Positions 42,887 to 53,029 are shown, counted from the first letter of the stretch. The stretch is DNA of 64,000 nt from Cherax quadricarinatus (GCF_038502225.1 NC_091298.1:29034795-29098794), one strand, 5' to 3'. Program-made: numbers and translations. Notes: generated by a model from the letters alone, not told the origin.

Positions 42887-45074
42887 TACAGTGGACCCTC
42901 GGGTAACGGCATTAATCCGTTCCAGAGAGCTTGCCTTTAGCTGATTTTGGCATTAGCTGAATTAATTTTCCCCGTAAGAAATAATGGAAATCTAATTAAT
43001 CTGTTTCAGACACCCAAAAGTATTAACAAAAAATGTTTGTTTTAAAGATTAAATATCTATATATATACATACAGAAAACAATGACAAATAAATATAAAGC
43101 ACTAATAAAATGGATAAATAAAAATTTAACATCACCTTTACCTTTATAGACTCTTGTTGGTGTATGGAAGACAGGTAGAAAGCAAGAGAGGCAAGAGGGA
43201 CGCCAGTTATTATGCTTCAATATGATGCTATTATCACCTCTACGGCTTATTTATCTATCACAATTCATCTAATATGACAAACAATATTAACAACATAGAA
43301 ACATGATATATACTCTAGAATGAATAAAATATGTCATAATGTATGTGAGGAGTAAGTGTTGGTGGTGGTGGTGTTGGGTTTATAAGGGCCACTGAGAGAA
43401 GTCGTACATAGTGGTGGTGGAGGCAGAACCCACCGCCACTATACCACCACTATTCATACTTAATATATGTAGTAATTTATAAGAAATATTTACATTTTAA
43501 TTTATAAATAAGTAAGTTTATTCAGGTATGCACAAATACAGTTACGTACATAGATTATCATACATAGCAGCATGTGTAAAGTACCTAGGATAACCCAAAA
43601 AAGTCAGAGTGACTTACCTATTTCCACTGGAGTTCTTTTATATTTACACTTACATTTACTTTTATATTTACACTTACATTTACTTTTATACTTACCCTTT
43701 TATATTTAAACTTACCTTGGAGATGTTAGTTTAAATAGTTTGATGGAGGAGATGCTGGCAGAGGTTTAGGGTGGTGGAAGATGCGTAGCAGGCCGGCGTA
43801 TGTTCATTGGCCCAATACACATCCAACAACATTGGAGAGTTACTTTCATGTCGTTTTTCTATCGCTTACTCGCTTAACTTACTTGCTACACTGTTAATTT
43901 TACACTTCATCGCTGGCTGGCACTATAGCCTTTATCGATACCTGCTGCTTTAGTATTGTACATATGGTAGAATCACTGAATCACTGCAAAAGGCACATTC
44001 TCTCCTCTCTCTTCCTCCTCCTCTTTGGTACTTTGCTTTCTTTGGACCCAGGGTGGCTTATTTAGCAGTTACAAGCACTAAAAACAATGGAATAATACAA
44101 AATATATCACATGTACGCATGGAATCATCCTCCCTGGCTTGTAAACAATGGCACACTGGCTTTACATGGGCTCAGGCTGCGCGAACACGCTCGGGATGAA
44201 TGTCCTTAACCGAGTTCTTGGGCGTTAACCGAGCCAACATTTTGACACAAAAACGTGCCACTATCCAATTTTGGTGTCAGCCGATGACACTGTTACCTGA
44301 TGGTCCACTGTACATGTATGTGTAAAGTACCTAGGATAACCCCAAAAAAGTAAGAGTGACTTATTTCCATTGGGGTCCTTTTATATTTACACTTACATTT
44401 ACATTTATACTTATACTTTTATATTTACACTTACTTTGGAGGAAATGTTAGTTTAATTAGTTATTTTGATGGAGGAGATGCTGACAGAGGTTTAGGGTGG
44501 TGGAAGATAGCAGGGCGCATATGTTCATTGGCCCTATACACATCCAACAACATTGGAGAGTTACTTTTGTGTCGTTTTTCTATCCCTTACTTGCTTAACT
44601 TACTTGCTACACTTTATCGCTGGCTAGCTCTATAGCCTTTATCGATACCTGCTGCTTCAGTATCATATATATCGTAGAATCACTGAATCACTGCAGAGGG
44701 CACATTCTCCCCTCTACTCCTTTGCCCTCTGCTACGAGTTTTTTGTTGACTTCTATTGTGTTTCTTTCCTTCTTTAACACAGGGTTGGCACTAGAAGCTT
44801 TCTTTGGGCCCATGGTGGCTTATTCAGCAGTTACAAGCACTAAAAACAGTGGAATAATACAAAACATATCGCATGCACACGTGGAATCGTCCTCACTGGT
44901 TTGTAAATAATGGCACACTGGCTGTACATGGGCTCAGGCCGCACAGACACGTTCAGGATGAATGTCCTTAACCGAGTTCTTGGGTGTTAGCCAAGCCAAT
45001 ATTCTGACACAAAAATGTGGCACTATCCAATTTTGGCGTTAGCCGATGATACCATTACCCAAGGGTCCACTGTA
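42887..45074. mobile_element. 2.2-kb non-autonomous element with internal tandem duplication
   Basis: The left end TACAGTGGACCCTCGGGTAA and the right end TTACCCAAGGGTCCACTGTA are inverted. Two about 0.75-kb units (from about 43560 and from about 44313) repeat: GTAAAGTACCTAGGATAACC, ATGCTGGCAGAGG-type and ATCCAACAACATTGGAGAGT blocks, each ending in ...GGTCCACTGTA. It is inserted between the Tigger terminus (TTTTCGTGAT) and its continuation (ATTCGTTCCAGAAAGTCTGA). No transposase was found. Confidence 0.75.
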
Positions 45075-45215
45075 ATTCGTTCCAGAAAGTCTGATGAAAA
45101 CCAAATTGTACGAAAAGTGAAGCAATAGTTCCCACAAGAAATAATGTAAATCCAATTAATCCTTTCCAAACACCCAAAAATATTAACAAAAAATACATTT
45201 TATAAAGAATAACTA

Positions 45216-45422
45216 TACAGTGGACCCCCGGTTTACGATCAGCTCCCAATGCGACCAATTATGTAAGTGTATTTATGTAAGTGCATTTGTATGTGTATGT
45301 TTGGGGGTCTGAAATGGACTAATCTAATTCACAATATTCCTTATGGGAACAAATTTGGTCAGTACTGGCACCTGAACATACTTCTGGAATGAAATAATAT
45401 CGTAAACCAGGGGTCCACTGTA
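45216..45422. mobile_element. 207-bp MITE
   Basis: Ends TACAGTGGACCCCCGGTTTA and ...CCAGGGGTCCACTGTA are inverted repeats with TA borders, nested in the Tigger element. The interior (GGAACAAATTTGG, TTATGGGAAC) is shared with 28813-29010. Confidence 0.88.
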
Positions 45423-45689
45423 GTTTAACATATGGAAAACAATGAAAAATAAATATAAAGGACTAATGAAATGGATAAATAAACATTTAACATCATTTTT
45501 ACCTTTACTGAAGACTCTTGTTGGCGTATGGAAGATGGAGAGGAGGGGAGAGGGAGGAGGAGAGGTTATTGTTTGGAAGGGGAATCCCCCTCCATGAGGA
45601 CTTCAGGTAACAAGGTCCTATCCAGGGTTACTTCCCTTCTTTGTCTTTTACTGGCACAAGGACCAGCTTGAGGGTCACTGGACCCCTGT

Positions 45690-46262
45690 CAAAAAAAAAA
45701 AAACTGTTCAGAGAGGTCTGTTGCTGGCATCTCTTTAAGATTTGCCTAAAATGGGACAAGGCATTGTCATTGAACAGGTTGCAGACACGGCTTGCAACAG
45801 CTTTGTTAGGGTGATATTTCTCCACAAAACTTTGCAACTCATTCCACTTTGCACACATGTCCTTCATCACTGAAGAAGACACATTCTCCCCTCTCTCTTC
45901 CTCCTCCTCTGAAGCAATTTCCTCAGCTGTGGTCTGTTGCTGTTCCAATTGAAGGTCTTGCAGCTCTTCAGTGGTTAGCTCTTCCCTGTGGTTATCCACC
46001 AACTCTTCTACATCCTGGCCACTCACATCCAACCCCATGGATTTCCCCAAAGACACAAAGGATTCCACAATAGGCGTAGGGTCATCAGGGTCGGCCTCAA
46101 ACCCTTCAAAATCCTTCTCGAGGACACATTCTGGCCACAATTTTCTCCAAGCAGAGTTCATCATCCTGGAAGTCACTCCCTGCCAAGCCTTTTCTATAAG
46201 GCTAATCCAACTGAGTATGATATTGAAGTGATTCCTCAAGAACTCTCTTAGGCAGACGCGTT
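45690..46262 (-). pseudogene. Tigger-like transposase C-terminal fragment
   Basis: Part of a 296-residue open frame (46518-45628, minus). From about residue 86 it reads KRVCLREFLRNHFNIILSW, then AWQGVTSRMMNSAWRKLWPE, DVEELVDNHREELTTEELQ, an acidic EEEEERGE stretch and a C-terminal ...CQQQTSLNSFF. This layout (helical W-rich block, KLWP, EELT-EEL, acidic region, Q-rich tail ending in SFF) is typical of Tigger/pogo transposases downstream of the DDE domain. The helix-turn-helix and DDE catalytic core are absent, so it is inactive. The first 85 residues are non-homologous. Confidence 0.82.
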
Positions 46263-46612
46263 TGGTATGGCAGACCATTGTCAACTCTATGAAAACCGAG
46301 TGGATGTACGAAAACTGGGACAAAATTTCGACAAATAAAAGTCGTCGAAAACCGAATCCTACGAAAACCAGGGCATACAAAAACCTAGGTTCCACTGTAC
46401 AATCATCAGAGTACATATAAAATATGAATAACTTAAAAACACTTGAAATTTTGGAAAGTTTCCAAACATAATGGAAAGACGCAGTGTTCATGGAGAATGC
46501 AAACAAACCAGGTAGCACACACCGTATTAGAAAGACAGGGAGCCGTATAGAGTTTTGGTCATAATCTGAATCGCTATATTAACAGAACGCCGTAAAGTGG
46601 GGCCCTACTGTA

Positions 46613-48400
46613 TATTCATGAAGTATGTTTTGTCTATGTTGAGAGTGAGTTTGTTGGTAATCATCCAAAAATATATTTTTAGCAGCTCATTGTTTACAGT
46701 ACCTCTAAGTATAGCTGGGTTTGAGTGGGAATAGATGTAAGTAGTGTCTTCTGGGAATAGAACTGGTTTAAGGAGTTGAGATGAATTGGGGAGATCATTG
46801 ATGTAGATGAGAAAGAGGAATGGGCCTAAGATGCTACCCTGGGGCACTCCAACAGCTACAGGCTTGATAGTGGAGTTGACCCCATTTGTGTATACGTACT
46901 GGTGTCTACTGTTAACCCTTTCAAGGTCAGTCCCGTATATGTACGGCTTGACAGCCAGTGTCGGTCCCATATTTATACGCCAAAATTCTAGCGCCTTCAA
47001 ATCAGGTGGAAGAAAGCTGATAGGCCTACATATGAAAGAATACGTCTGCGTGGTCAGTGTGCACAGTATAAAAAAATCCTGCAGCACACAGTGCATGAGA
47101 AAAAAAAACTCCAGCCATGTTTTTGGTTTAAAACAGCAACTTTGCAGTGTGTTTTCATGTGGTATTTATGGTTGTATTCTCATTTTCATGGTCTCATTTT
47201 AATAGAATGGAAGATATATTACAGAAATAGAGATGATTTTGATTGGTTTAACGATGAAAAGTACCTTGAAATTGAGCTCAAATTAACGGAAATGTTTGAT
47301 TTTTGCCGTACTGGTGTCTATCATTAACCCTTTCGGGGTCAGTCCCACATATGTACGATTTGATAGCCAGTGTTGGTCCCATATTTATACGCCAAAATTC
47401 TAGCCCCTTCAAATCTGGTAGGCCTACATATGAAAGAATACGTCTGCGTGGGCAGTGCGTGCAGTATAAAAAAAATCCTGCAGCATGCAGTGCATGAGAA
47501 AAAAAACTCCAACTATGTTTTTGGTTTAAAATAGCGACTTTGCAGTGCATTTTCATGTGGTATTTATGGTTGTACTCTCGTTTTCATGGTCTCATTTGAT
47601 AGAATGGAAGAGATATTACAGAAATAGAGATGATTTTGATTGGTTTCATGATGAAAAGCACCTTGAAATTGAGCTCAAAGTAGTGGAAATGTTTGATTTT
47701 TGCTGATGTTCAAGAGTAAACAAATCACTCCATGCATCCAATACACGTCAACTGGCGAGTCTAATATTCTTTCACAAGTGCGCTGATATTATTTATACCA
47801 TTTTGACAATAAAGCAGGAGTCTGCCTAACAGTAAATCTTATTTTTTTTTTTGTGTGTGTGTTAATAAAAATTCAAAATGGAAAGCAAGAGTAATATAAG
47901 AATGGCCTGGACACGTGACTAATGAACAGAGAAAATGCTATTTTAGTGCCAGGAATGTCTGTCTTGTTTATTCTGAACACTATTTTGAAATTGGCATCTT
48001 TCAAAATTTGGTTGAAATTGGCCAAATTGCCAATTTCTGATCCGTTTACTGGGTAGTTGAAATTGGTAAATAGGCAGTTTCTCATACTCAATCGATAGAA
48101 CAAACGGAGTTCTAGCAAAATAGCTATGATTTTAGTAGACTGGTACAATGAAATTGGCCGAAAATAGGGCTCAAAGTGGGCAAAATCACCGATGCGTAAA
48201 TATCGCCGATATCGTTAACTTTGTGAGAGCATAATTTCATGAGTTTTCCATCAAATTTTATACTTTTGGTGTTATTACCATTGGGAAAAAGATTCCCTCA
48301 AAGGGTTAAAATAAGATTTTAGGTAATCAAGGGAATGTCCTCTGATGCCGTAATGAATTAGTTAGGTCATAATGATCAGTAGTGCAGAATGATCAGTAAT
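46613..48400 (-). mobile_element. LINE family A fragment split by TTAA elements
   Basis: 46616-46911 (minus) encodes [20 protein letters not shown] and [10 protein letters not shown], then NIDKTYFM, matching RT motif B of the family A copy; the catalytic box is degraded to FPEDTT. The LINE resumes at about 48310-48400 (AAGATTTTAGGTAATCAAGG, cf. 1225-1250). It is interrupted at TTAA by 46912-48309. Confidence 0.82.
46912..48309 (-). mobile_element. piggyBac-like element with duplicated left part
   Basis: TTAACCCTTTCAAGGTCAGT at 46912 and TTAACCCTTTCGGGGTCAGT at 47324 start two similar sequences; the right end is CTCAAAGGG followed by TTAA (48306-48309). The unit from 46899 to 47309 repeats from 47310, including 13 bp of LINE flank (TACTGGTGTCTA), so the left part was tandemly duplicated together with its flank after insertion. 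Confidence 0.75.
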
Positions 48401-48524
48401 TTGAACATTCCTTAGCCATAATTATTCTGGAATACTTTTGCTTTGCTATACAGTGATTAGAAAGAAATTTAGGTTTAAGTAAACAAATGCTATACACATA
48501 CACAGTATATTATGTATTACTTAC

Positions 48525-48692
48525 CAATTTAGCCTGAGGAACCAAAAATGGGTCATTGTAAGCAGGAATGCCACTACGTCTCTTGCGAGCAATAGCATGG
48601 AGAATGGTGTGAGGAACAGAATCTGAAGGACGGCCTATACGCAGATATCGTGATCCAGGGTGTAGTATAATGCTTGCTTGAGCTTCTAAGTG
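48525..48692 (-). CDS. ACTR8: ACTR8 exon (HPGSRYLRIGRPSD block)
   Basis: This 56-codon exon (168 bp) has acceptor TCTCTCTTTCAG and donor GTAAG on minus. It encodes HLEAQASIILHPGSRYLRIG, then RPSDSVPHTILHAIARKRRS, and ends FLVPQAKL. ACTR8 starts its actin fold with the same I-I-x-HPGS-x-LRIGRA-D pattern followed by IPHVIARR. This is the first strand of the fold; the preceding exon should carry the start codon and a short N-terminal tail. Phase 0 at both ends. The next coding exon lies 20 kb away at 28329. Confidence 0.93.
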
Positions 48693-48779
48693 CTGAAAGA
48701 GAGACATCAAAACAAAGGTAGAGCAATATTTGGCAATTTTCTAAATACACTTTTCAATACATATACAGTAGTGGTAGCA

Positions 48780-48885
48780 GAAGTAAGGAAACTTGCCCAC
48801 ATGTTCTGCCTTGCCTGGGGATCAAAGTCAGGTCCTTTCATTTACAAGCAAAAAGCTGTACACCTGAGCAACGAGTCACCTATTA
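48780..48885 (-). repeat. Diverged tRNA-SINE head
   Basis: On minus, a B-box-like GACTTTGATCCCC lies downstream of TTGCTCAGGTGTACAGC and upstream of ACATGTGGGCAAGTTTCC. This is the same layout as the SINE at 52600-52935 (GGCTCAATCCCC... GGGCACGTTTCC). Confidence 0.5.
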
Positions 48886-49192
48886 ACTACAACAAACACG
48901 AGACAAGATTTAAACTAGACATATTTAGTGCATGATTATTTTTTGGAATGTGTAAAAAAAAAAGGACCAATGTGACACGTGAAGCTTTTCTTAGCAGCAG
49001 CAGTAGTAAATAGTAGTATTGATAGGCAACTAATAATGGCAGTTACAATAGTAACAATGGTACTTGAGGTCTTACAAGGACCCGGGTCCTCTCTCTGATG
49101 CTTCCTCTGACACTGCCCCTCTGCAATAAGATCTGCCACAAGGGGACCTTCTATTAATGAATTATCACCTCAACTGATGTTATTAGAGAAGT

Positions 49193-49320
49193 TTTTCAAC
49201 ACATCAGTCATCTCCCACTGAGGCAGGGTGACTCGAAAAAGAAAAACACACTTTATAAAGTTTTTCTTCTTTTTATCTTTAGTAATTTATACAAGTGTGG
49301 TTACTAGCCCCTTAAGGGAA
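49193..49320 (-). mobile_element. RTE-derived composite, truncated second copy
   Basis: Reading minus: GGGGCTAGTAACCACACTTG (5'UTR part), then an AAAAAGAAGAAAAAC stretch, then TTTTTCGAGTCACCCTGCC (RTE 3' tail) and TGTGTTGAAAAAC. The junction between 5'UTR and tail falls at the same place as in 15099-15567, so this is a family and not a single deletion. Confidence 0.65.
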
Positions 49321-49359
49321 TACAGTACCATACAATTTTCCTTTAGGGGGTAATGTACT

Positions 49360-49625
49360 ATATAGCAAGGGTCTGGGTTCGATTCCCAGCCAGAGTAGAA
49401 ACATTGGGGGTGTTTCTTTACACCTGTTGTCTATGCTCCCCATCAGTAAAATGGGTACCTGGGTGTTAGTCGACTGGTGTGGGTCGTATCCTGGGACACT
49501 GACCTAAATTGCCCGAAATGCTGAGCATAACAAGGGGCTTCCTATATAGTAGTATGTCACTGATGTCAACTAGGCCTGTATACCATGTACATGTACTTGT
49601 AGTAAATAAAGATATTATTATTATA
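49360..49625 (+). mobile_element. tRNA-derived SINE, 5' truncated
   Basis: B box GGTTCGATTCCC near 49377, then GTTTCTTTACACCTGTTGTC, ATGGGTACCTGGGTGTTAGT, GGGTCGTATCCTGGG, a GCCCGAAATGCTGAGCATAA block and an AATAAAGATATTATT tail. The A-box half is missing or degraded. Confidence 0.75.
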
Positions 49626-49894
49626 CAGCCTTTGCTTCTGGGTGTACTGTACCACACAAATTGACTTAAGGAGCACTATACCATAAAACCTTGCTTCAAG
49701 AAGTTCCATAATGTACCATATATCCTTGCTTCAAGGAGTACAATACCACACAAACTTGCTGCAGGGAATACTGTACCACACAACATTGACTACTATGGGA
49801 TTTCAGAAGTAATTCTTCTCTACCAAACTTATTAAAGCAATATAGCATGAACTATTACAATATTTAATTCTCTTGTATTCATTGTAACTCACCT

Positions 49895-50066
49895 AACAAC
49901 CATATGTACAAAAATACTGCAATGTTATTGCCTTATTAATCTTAAGTTAGTCTTTAGTTTGCCTGAAACACTCTGCATATAAAGAGGCTTTTGGCATGTA
50001 CACCCAATTGTTATACTCCTTTGTACAAACATGTGTCAAGCTGAAATAAAACTATTATTAATATTA

Positions 50067-50109
<43 letters not shown>

Positions 50110-50110
50110 A
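49895..50110 (+). repeat. SINE tail ending in (TTA)n
   Basis: TTAGTTTGCCTGAAACACTC, CATGTACACCCAATTG and CTGAAATAAAACTATTA lead into about 14 units of TTA (50062-50107). Similar tails occur at 55285-55440, 29930-30110 and 7960-8140. Confidence 0.7.
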
Positions 50111-50219
50111 ACCTGCTTCATGGAGTACAGTACCACCACTGCATGGCCAATAAAAAAAGGTCAACTTAACCAGATGGCCAACAAATGTACCAGAATAACA
50201 ATAACAAAAGAAAAGCACA

Positions 50220-51560
50220 ATACCGTGACTGGAACAATACACAAATAACCTGCACAGAGAAGAGAGGAGCTTACGACAGCGTTTCGATCCAACTTTGACC
50301 ATTTACAAAGTCACACTAACAAAAAGGAGAGGAGGAGGGAGTACATATAGGCTAACAGACATTGATAGGAGCAAGAGAGATAGTGGTGGAGGTAGTGGTT
50401 GTGGAGTCAGTTAAATACTAAGAAAGGGGAGCACTGCAAAGGAGCTAGGGGACCACAGAGGGTAGGAGCAAGAACACAGAGAGGGGGAAAATATAATAAT
50501 AAAGGACAAATACCCAAGGCAGAAGAAAGAAAACCCAAAGGGGAAAGAGAAAAGGGGAAGAGGGAGAAAGAGAAAAAAGAATCAGGTTAAGTCATGGGTG
50601 TTCTGAAGTTTGGAGCATTTTACAATGTACGTAATGGGAAAGGAAGGCATCTACAGAGACAAAGCCAGGACTAAGATTCATACAAGGAAAGTTGTGTATA
50701 AGGGAGGATTCAACCAAACAGTGACTGTGAAAGTTAGAAGTCGGGTAGACAGTTTTAGCAGAGGACCAGTCAACAGGATGACTGTGATCTCTGACATGAC
50801 AGAAAAGAGCATTGTTGGTGTCGGCAAGCCTAACCCTACTTTTGTGCTCCTTAAGTCTGTCAGAAAGAGATTGGCCAGTTTCTCCAAAGTAGTGAAGAGG
50901 ATAGGAGGAACAAGAAATAGAGTAGACACCAGGAGCATCTATAGAGGGAGGAGTGGTATGAAAAAGATTAGTGCAAAGAGTGTTAGGCTGGCAAAAAGTA
51001 AGTTTGATGTCTAAGGAATGGAGAGAGTTGTTGAGATTAGAAAGACCGGAAATGTAGGGAAGGCAGAGGACAGGAGAGTTCCCAGGAGTAGAGAGTTTGG
51101 GAGAGAAGAAAGTCTGTTCAGCACATGAGAAGGCAGAGTCTATGAAATGGGAAGGGTAGCCAAGATGGGAAAATGAATTATAAAGAGTGGAAATTTCTGA
51201 TTCAAGGAACTGAAGATCACAAATGCAGAGAGCACGGAGAAAGAGGGAGATAAGAACACTTTTCTTGACAGAGGAAGCATGATAAGAAAAGTAGTGAATG
51301 TACATGCATGCACTACATGATACACGGAAAAGGCAAAACCTTTATCTGAGTGGTGGACATGAACATCAAGGAAAGGAAGCAAGGAATTAGATTCCCATTC
51401 AGCTTTAAACTTAATAGAAGAGGCAAGATTATTAAGAGCATCAAGAAATGGTTGGAAGAGACTAGAGTCATGAGGCCAAAGAGCAAAGATGTCATCTACA
51501 TAGAGGACCCAAAGTGAAGGGCACACATCAAGACTTAACATATTCGAGGTCAGTGCCACA
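50220..51560 (-). mobile_element. Penelope-like element, 5' truncated
   Basis: A minus-strand element with RT end, GIY-YIG endonuclease and 3'UTR. It shares the GTGTATTGTTCCAGTCACGG block with the palindromes at 26005 and 37205. The left border has a hammerhead-like stem relic (GTTTCGATCC...). The RT fingers and start are lost beyond 51560, where a TTAA-element fragment begins. Confidence 0.85.
50592..51559 (-). pseudogene. Penelope RT end plus GIY-YIG endonuclease
   Basis: 51559-51140 encodes LWVLYVDDIFALWP (RT catalytic YVDD) and NSLLPFLDVHVHHSD, typical of Penelope RT. After a frameshift around 51200-51300, the 237-residue frame 51305-50592 carries a linker and the GIY-YIG domain. That domain has GVYSISCSSYPLHYFGETGQ, SLSDRLKEHKS (catalytic Arg), a His-containing HVRDHSH, and ESSLIHNFPCMNLSPG (catalytic Glu). 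The endonuclease nicks DNA for target-primed integration. The domain looks intact, but truncation and frameshift make the copy dead. Confidence 0.87.
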
Positions 51561-51900
51561 GTACTAAGGATTTGAGCTCTGGGTCAGTGCCGTAAATCTA
51601 CGTGATGAGCTCAGCTCACTCAGATAAGCTGTGAGCAGTAAATTTTGGCCTAGATATGAGAGAATGGGTCTATGTGGTGAGTGTGCACCATATAATAAAA
51701 ATCCTGCCCCATGCAGTGCGTGATGGGAAAAAACTGACCACATTTTTGGTTCAAAATAGTGACTTTGCAACGTATTTTTGGATGTTTTTTTTTATGGTTT
51801 CCTTCTCAGTTTCTTGGTATCATGTGATAAATGGTAGATATATTAAAGAAACAGAGATGATTTTGATTTTTCGATATTCAATTTGTTTGCGAGTCACCTA
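51561..51900 (-). repeat. Fragment of piggyBac-like element ii family
   Basis: GGTCAGTGCCGTAAATCTAC, GATGAGCTCAGCTCACTC and GGTTTCCTTCTCAG-like text match the reverse complement of 39780-40095. The left terminal region is lost at the Penelope junction. Confidence 0.7.
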
Positions 51901-52399
51901 AATAAATCAATGGTCAATATGTACTTTACTTCCAGCTGTGCTTTGTTATATATATAAAACCTCAGGTATTAAGTGCTCTGTGCAATGGATATATGTATTT
52001 AGTGACTAAAAGAAGACTTTTTTTTAATATAACCTAACCTAATATTACCCAACCCAACCAATAATTTTACAACTAGTCTAGGTTAGATTCAGCTTGATTG
52101 GGTTGGGTTGAAGTGTTTTATTAAACATGCCTGTATACTGTATTAATCAAAATAAAGCTTCTTTCCTGTGTTTAAAATACAACTGTCTCCATTGCATAAC
52201 CCCTTCTAAATAATTTCCACAAAAAAAAGTCCCATGAAACAAATCACATACCGTTTATAATATAAAATATTAACAGATTTTTGCCCTGAAAAAAAAAAAA
52301 ATGACAATGACCAAACAAACCAGTGAAGAAGCAGGGCCAGGAGCTATGACTCGACCCCTGCAATCACAATCAGGTGAATTAGTTGAGTATGTAAATATG
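51901..52399. other. Intergenic/intronic DNA, nothing recognised
   Basis: A/T-rich. A CCTAACCTAATATTACCCAA run and a later GGTTGGGTTGAA form a weak inverted pair only. Confidence 0.45.
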
Positions 52400-52439
52400 T
52401 GCACACACGCACACGCATGCATGCACACACGCACGCACG

Positions 52440-52512
<73 letters not shown>
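52400..52512. repeat. (CA)n / (CGCA)n microsatellite
   Basis: A long uninterrupted CA run (about 52443-52511) is preceded by CGCA variants. The open frames here are artefacts of the repeat. Confidence 0.97.
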
Positions 52513-52513
<1 letters not shown>

Positions 52514-52599
52514 AAATGACTTTACTTAATGGTTTTCTAAAACACTGCTGCTGACAAAACTATTTTTAATGAGCAAAATTATAGTTCAATAAAAGTTTC

Positions 52600-52935
52600 A
52601 CTGAACATTTAACATAAGTTTTTATTTAGGTTATGCATCAGATAAGGGAAAATTTTAAATAAGATTTTGTTTGAATTTTTAACCTGGAAGGTTAGCCATG
52701 AAAGATAACCCAATAATGTATGCATCCTCAGGGACTGTTTGTTGTATTTCCACTGCGGTCCGTCAATCTTCTTTCCCAGGATGCAACTCACAGCAGTCAA
52801 CTAACATCCAGATACCTCCTTACTTCTAGGTGAACAGACAGCAGGTGTGAGGAAACGTGCCCAATGTTTCCACCCAGCCGGGGATTGAGCCTTGTGTGTG
52901 AGGCGAGAGCCTTGACTACCAGGCCACTAGCACCA
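52600..52935 (-). mobile_element. tRNA-derived SINE
   Basis: On minus: an A-box-like TGGCCTGGTAGTC, a B-box-like GGCTCAATCCCC, ACACCTGCTGTCTGTTCACC, GGTATCTGGATGTTAGTTGA and GTGAGTTGCATCCTGGG. Block order is the same as the SINE at 49360-49625, so the two belong to one superfamily. Confidence 0.75.
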
Positions 52936-53029
52936 CATACAGAACTTGTATAGTGTTCTTGAAAGCACATATGTTACTGAGCAAGTAATTGTTATGTACT
53001 TAGATTAGAATTATCACTTATATAGAGAA

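Larger units (their letters stand above)
42861..46399 (-). mobile_element. Tigger/pogo-like DNA transposon, broken
   Basis: Ends GCAGTGGAACCTC (42862) and AGGTTCCACTGTA (46399) are inverted repeats. The paralogue near 21225 (minus) has the uninterrupted sequence CATAAGTATAATTATCAG, so the TA insertion site is visible. Only the C-terminal part of a transposase remains. Two MITE-type insertions (42887-45074 and 45216-45422) enlarge it. Confidence 0.85.
38311..46612. mobile_element. 8.3-kb nested stack in a TA-flanked DNA element
   Basis: The outer ends TACAGTAGAGCCCCACTT and ...AGTGGGGCCCTACTGTA are inverted repeats matching the 20990-22870 element in opposite orientation. Inside are short tandem units (ACTCATTACTTACCTTAAAA repeated near 38520, 38992 and 41320), four TTAA elements and a Tigger element. 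After removing nested insertions only about 1.5-2 kb of the original element remains, as in the paralogue. No transposase belonging to the outer element is visible. Confidence 0.8.
4486..48692 (-). other. ACTR8: ACTR8 (actin-related protein 8) gene, partial, four exons
   Basis: ACTR8/Arp8 is a nuclear actin-related protein. It is a subunit of the INO80 chromatin remodelling complex, where it helps bind nucleosomes and extranucleosomal DNA. Four exons on the minus strand (48692-48525, 28329-28117, 9868-9695, 4596-4486) encode 56, 71, 58 and 37 residues that join in phase 0. Landmarks recognised from the family are HPGSRYLRIGRPSD, the SRR...YNKR block followed by EYIVGDE, the PIVRGDLNIH...GG block, VLADLETIWGH, VPLKDLK and ITDIYNRDHVKKL. 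The start codon exon and the remaining C-terminal exons are not visible. Introns are about 20.2, 18.2 and 5.1 kb and consist mostly of transposable elements. No frameshift or stop is seen in the exons, so the gene looks functional. Confidence 0.9.

Noticed and set aside
52015..52110. Telomere-like CCTAACCTAA
   Set aside because: Only two imperfect units, and the surrounding sequence does not continue the pattern.
52270..52519. VCVCVC and THTHTH repeat proteins
   Set aside because: Translation of a CA microsatellite.
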